64,000 nt of DNA from Adiantum capillus-veneris (lineage: Eukaryota; Streptophyta; Polypodiopsida; Polypodiales; Pteridaceae). Both the position numbers and the translations under genes were made by a program. The DNA lies in assembly GCA_014529385.2 (NCBI GenBank), contig CM043969.1, positions 19,392,446 to 19,456,445 on the forward strand, in the 5' to 3' direction. The notes under the pieces were generated by a model. It was not told the origin of the DNA, made no database searches, and worked only from the letters and a program-made list of their open reading frames with translations. Below, in pieces: positions 59,823 to 64,000 of the stretch (the first letter of the stretch is position 1; every line of letters starts with the position of its first letter).

Positions 59823-62800
59823 TTACCCAATGCCCATCAACTCACGACAATGTTGAAACTGATGGTTGGAGAGACTCTTGGTGAGTGCATCCACTGTGTT
59901 TTTTGACGTAGGAATTTTCACTAAGTCAAGGCTTTTGTTTGCCAGGCATTCACGACTGAAGTGATAACGCACATCAATGTGTTTCGTTCTGGAATGAAAC
60001 ACTGGATTTTCAGCCAAGGCAATAGCACTTTGACTATCACAGTGAAGAACTGGTAAGCACTGCTTCAATCCAAGATCCTGCACTAGGCGAGCAAGCCAAA
60101 TAGCTTCTTTGCATGCTTCACTCAATGCAACATACTCTACCTCTGTAGTGGAAATGGATGTACAATCTTGAAGAACTGATCTCCAAGAAATGGCAAAACT
60201 AGCAAATGTGTAAATCCAACCTGTAGTTGATTTACGACTGTCAACACAGCCTGCATAATCACAGTCTACATATCCCTTAATGGATAACTCTCCATGACCA
60301 TAGCATAACTGTCTATCTGCAGTGCCACTCAAGTATCTGAGAATCGACTTGACAGCATCCCAATGCTTTTTACCAAGGTTAGACATAAATCTGCTGACAA
60401 CTCCCACTGCATGTGCAATGTCAGGTCTTGTAGCCACCATGGCATACATAAGACTACCACAAGCTGAAGCATAAGGAACCTTAGCCATCGCAGCTTTTTC
60501 CTCAGCAGATTTGGGACAGTCTTTCTTGCTAAGTTTCAAGTATGCATGCAATGGAGTACTCAAAGCCTTCCCCTTCTGCATGTTGAAACGATCAAGAACC
60601 TTGTGCACATACTCTTTTTGAGAAAGGTACAACAACCTCTTCTTACGATCACGAGTAATGCGCATACCCAAAATGTGATTGGCTTCACCCAAATCTTTCA
60701 TGTCGAATTGACTTTTCAGCTTGGTTTTCAAGTCAACAATGTCCTTCTTAGAATGACCAGCAATAAGCATGTCATCTACATAAAGGATAAGCATAATAAG
60801 TTGTCCATTTGGTTGTCTTTTCACGTAAAGACATGGATCCTCATTACTGCGCTTATAGCCTAGGGAACGCATAAATGCATCAAACTTTGGATACCATTGT
60901 CTGGATGATTGCTTCAAGCCATAGAGCCTTTTCAAAAGCTTATAGACCAAATGTTCCTTGCCCTTTAGCACAAACCCTTCAGGTTGCTGCATATAAATCT
61001 CTTCCTCGAGATCACCATGTAAGAAAGTTGTAATGACATCCATTTGATCAAGCTCCATATCTTCAGTGGCAACCAAAGCAAGCAACATTCTTAGTGTCGT
61101 CATCTTGACCACTGGAGAAAATATTTCCTGGAAATCTACACCATATTCTTTCTTGAAACCTTTGGCCACTAACGAGCTTTGTAATTCTCAACATTGGATG
61201 CAATCTTCTTCTTGTAAACCCATTTACAAGGCAAAGCTTTCCTACCTTTTGGCAATGGAACAAGTTCCCATGTTTTGTTCTTTGCAATACTGGATAGCTC
61301 CCTCTTCATAGCATGTTCCCACTGAACCTTATCATTGGCTAGCATAGCCTCTTTGTAACAAGAAGGCTCACCACTATCTGTCAGCAACACAAAGTCCATG
61401 TCTAGAACAAACCGTTCTGGCGGATGTGAGACTCTTTGAGATCTCCTCGGCTGATCAGAGCTTGTAATAGCCTGTTTAGTAATTGGCTCTGGAGCTATTT
61501 GTACAGGAGGTGATACATCAAAAAATGTCACTTTCCGGAATTCAACCTCTTTCGTTGGCTTCCTATGCATCTTGGTCTCATTGAAGACAACATCACTGCT
61601 ACGGATTACTGATCGACTTTTTGGATCCCATAAACGATATCCAAATTGACCATCTACACCATAGCCAATAAAAATGCATTTCCTGGACTTAGGGTCAAGC
61701 TTAGCATGCAACTCCTTGGGTACATGTGCATAAGCTTCGCAGCCAAATGTACGGAGTTTTTCATAAGACAACTTATGTCCTGACCATAACTCCAAAGGTA
61801 CACGAAACTGTAATGAAGCATGTGGTGATCTATTGATCAAATACACAGCAGTGTATAATGCTTCAGCCCAAAACGCTTGCGGTAAATTAGGCTATGATAG
61901 CATAGACATAATCCTCTCTTGGATGGTCCTATTCATTCATTCGGCAACACCATTTTGTGCAGGGGTATAAGGAGCTATAAACTCGCACTTAATTCCCCCA
62001 CTTGAACAGAAGTCTGAAAACTCTTTAGAGACATATTCTCCACCATTGTCTGAGCGTAAAGCTTTCAACTTATGTTCAGACTGAGTTTCCACACTAGATA
62101 AGAACTTTTTGAAACAAGAAAAAGTCTCATCTTTAGACTTCATGGCATAGACCCAAACATGCCGTGTTGCATCATCAATGAATGTAACATAATAGGACGC
62201 ACCACCATGGGATTTAGAAGGCATATGCCCACATAAATCACTATGCACAAGCTCTAAGGGCTTTCTTTCTTTGTCAAAAGACTGTGTACGATGTGCTCGT
62301 GTTTGCTTACCATATTGACAGTGTTCACAAAAGGGAAAATCAGAAAATGATAAAGACGGTAAGTAGCCCAAACGAGAAAGAGTTTCCATCCCCTTCTTTG
62401 ACATATGACCTAACCGGCTGTGCCACAAAGCAACAGTTGGTAGCTCGATTACAGAAAGAACATTGTTCTTGTCAGAGACATAAAGAGGATAAAGTGTACC
62501 AACTTTAGAACCATGGGCTAAAATAAGATGACCTTTTGTAATACGCCAAGACTGCTGATGAAAAGTGACTTTGTAACCCAAGTCATCAAGACGTCCAACC
62601 GAAATCAAATTTCGTGTCAAAGCTGGAACATGACGCACATTATGTATGGTAAACCTCACCCCATTTGCCATAACCATAGCAATATCACCTATGCCCACAA
62701 TATCACAAGAGTAGTTGTCACCTAGCGTAACAGTGCCAATGGTTTCCTCATATGTAGTAAACCAATGCCTATGAGGTGTGACATGGAATGAAGCGCCCGA

Positions 62801-63739
62801 ATCAAGAATCCATGTATGGGACACTTCACCACTAACAAGTACCTCTGCTGGCATAGAACTCTGCAAAGATAGAGTTTCTTGTGCATCATAAAATACATCA
62901 TTATTTTCAGTCAACATATTGATGTCTTGTGCATCACTATCATCTTGCACTATGTTTAGTTCTTCAATCTTAACTGGACTCTTTGGTTTCTCCTCTTTAT
63001 CATCATTGTCTTTGCCTTTACCTTTGTCACGCTTCCAAGCATAACAATCCTTCTTTATGTGACCAAACTTATCACAATAATGGCATTGAACATTGCGACG
63101 ACTAGGAGACTTTGATCTACCCTTTGAAGCATCTCTATTGCCCTCTTTCTTGGATTCATGATTCCAAGAATGACCTTTATGCTTTTTTCCATCCTTTTGC
63201 ACATAATGAGCTTCGCCATGATGCGAGCTATCCATAGCCTTGCGGCACATTTCCTCTGACAAAAGAGAACTAGTGACATCAATGTACACTAGCGTACCAT
63301 TAGGAGCAGAGTTACTGACAGCTATGCAAAAGATATCCCATGAGGGTGGCAACGAACAAAGTAAGAAGATTGCTTTCATCTCGTCATCAATATTGATCCG
63401 TTGTGCATGAATCTGGGCAAATAGAGAATCAAAGTCATTAATATGACTGGCAACACTGGCTGACTCCTTCATGCGAAGGTTAAATAGTTTTCGCATCATG
63501 AAAACCTTATTACTTGCCGTATCCTTTTCATAAGTGTTGCATAACTTTTTCCATAAAGCATAGGCAGATTCACATTCTAGCACTGAAAAGTACACTGACT
63601 CAGCGAGGTGCAATCTAATAGTAGATCTGCCGAGGTGTCCCTGAAAATTACACAAAAATAACATGCTAGAATCCATAAAACGACAAATTTTCATACCTGA
63701 CAAATCCCACAATGCATAATCCATGCTATACGTGAACAA
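59823..63739 (-). pseudogene. Copia gag-pol polyprotein, two stops and one frameshift (element D)
   Basis: Read on the minus strand from 63739. Gag (TIRLHLAESVYF onward) has knuckle CHYCDKFGHIKKDC, then protease WILDSGASFHVT. The GAG-pre-integrase region (LWHSRLGHMSKKGM ... CEHCQYGK) has all zinc ligands present. Integrase has HSDLCG, RSDNGGEYVS and NGVAE followed by a TGA at 61937, and a TAG at 61892-61894. RT starts WVYKKK and contains YVDDMLIAG (about 60770). RNase H has DCDYAG and CDSQSAIAL. One missing base near 61170 separates the frame 61169-59823 from the upstream frame. The first 33 codons before TIRLHL do not align with A gag, so the true start is uncertain and the N-terminus looks altered. 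Domains otherwise look close to intact. Confidence 0.92.
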
Positions 63740-64000
63740 AGGACAGAGAGTGGGAGATGGAGAAAGAAAGCATGCAGGTGCACCTCCTAGAGCGGAGTGC
63801 TACGTCGGCACAGTGAGAGGAGAAGTGAGGGAGGAGAAGAATGACACAGACACTAGGTGCAATCTCCCCCCATGCAAGACTGACCATTTCCCTCTTGTAC
63901 GTATTTACTTTATAGATTTCTTGAATGGTCAAAGTGAGTACAAACTGGCCGACTGGTCATAAATGGCCAAAGCTCATAAAAGAGCACTTGAATGATAAAA
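63740..64000 (-). other. Leader of element D at the window edge
   Basis: Purine- and pyrimidine-rich sequence upstream of gag on the minus strand. No LTR or PBS is reached before the window ends. Confidence 0.5.

Larger units (their letters stand above)
59579..64000 (-). mobile_element. Ty1/copia LTR retrotransposon on the minus strand (element D), runs off the right edge
   Basis: The 3' LTR, purine tract, pol and gag are in the window; the 5' LTR and PBS are not. Protein similarity to element A is clear along the whole length (shared LWHSRLGHMSKKGME, SCYKEA link, PPERFV), so A and D are related lineages. Because the 5' LTR is missing, neither age nor target duplication can be read. It inserted into the gag remnant to its left. 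Confidence 0.88.

Noticed and set aside
63642-63696. GT...AG segment near the gag start of element D resembling an intron
   Set aside because: It is only 55 bp, and splicing would put the downstream gag out of frame, whereas the unspliced frame is open.

Overview
This window is nuclear DNA from a land plant with a large, transposon-rich genome. The evidence is the set of plant-type Ty1/copia and Ty3/gypsy LTR retrotransposons, the initiator-Met-type primer binding sites (TGGTATCAGAGC), and many long (CT)n/(GA)n tracts. A fern or another large-genome plant is possible, but the sequence does not settle this. I find no intact host gene, no tRNA or rRNA gene, no CRISPR array and no bacterial operon. 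Almost everything recognisable is a retrotransposon, a fragment of one, a microsatellite, or a short local tandem duplication.

Layout. 0.5-6.1 kb is a complete Copia element (A) with 192-bp LTRs and a CAACG target duplication; its gag-pol frame has three in-frame stops. 10.0-15.8 kb is a decayed Ty3/gypsy element of Tat-like type (F), split by a 3.35-kb non-autonomous minus-strand LTR element (G, target duplication CTGTG). 18.2-20.5 kb holds a minus-strand Copia LTR with PBS and leader, next to a decayed Copia integrase/RT fragment (H). 20.5-22.0 kb has coding-looking but unidentified remnants. 23.7-29.6 kb is the 3' half of a chromodomain Ty3/gypsy element (B), interrupted by a young non-coding LTR element (E, 25155-28733, target duplication AGTAT). 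30.9-33.5 kb is a dense microsatellite cluster with two related palindromes. 36.8-40.2 kb is a non-autonomous LTR element (I, target duplication CAAAA) that may carry a captured gene fragment. 42.1-45.7 kb is a decayed gag-protease remnant (J). 45.9-54.6 kb is a complete chromodomain Ty3/gypsy element (C, 8.7 kb, LTRs about 1.59 kb, target duplication CAAGT) with five in-frame stops. 54.6-56.3 kb and 59.2-59.6 kb are gag-like remnants on opposite strands, flanking a three-copy 710-bp tandem array. 59.6-64.0 kb is a minus-strand Copia element (D) that runs off the right edge.

How the parts relate. The elements form nested layers that can be ordered in time. G lies inside F and E lies inside B. 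D cuts a gag remnant. Element C carries the unoccupied version of the site that E occupies in B, which independently confirms E's borders. By LTR mismatch the rough order from young to old is E (about 0.5%), C (about 0.9%), A (about 2.6%), G (about 4%), I (clearly older). No element looks autonomous as it stands: every pol frame has stops or a frameshift, and E, G and I lack most or all of pol. I do not see a convincing new biological system. The most unusual items are the near-identical 710-bp array, the possible gene capture in I, the twin palindromes, and elements broken only by stop codons despite young LTRs.
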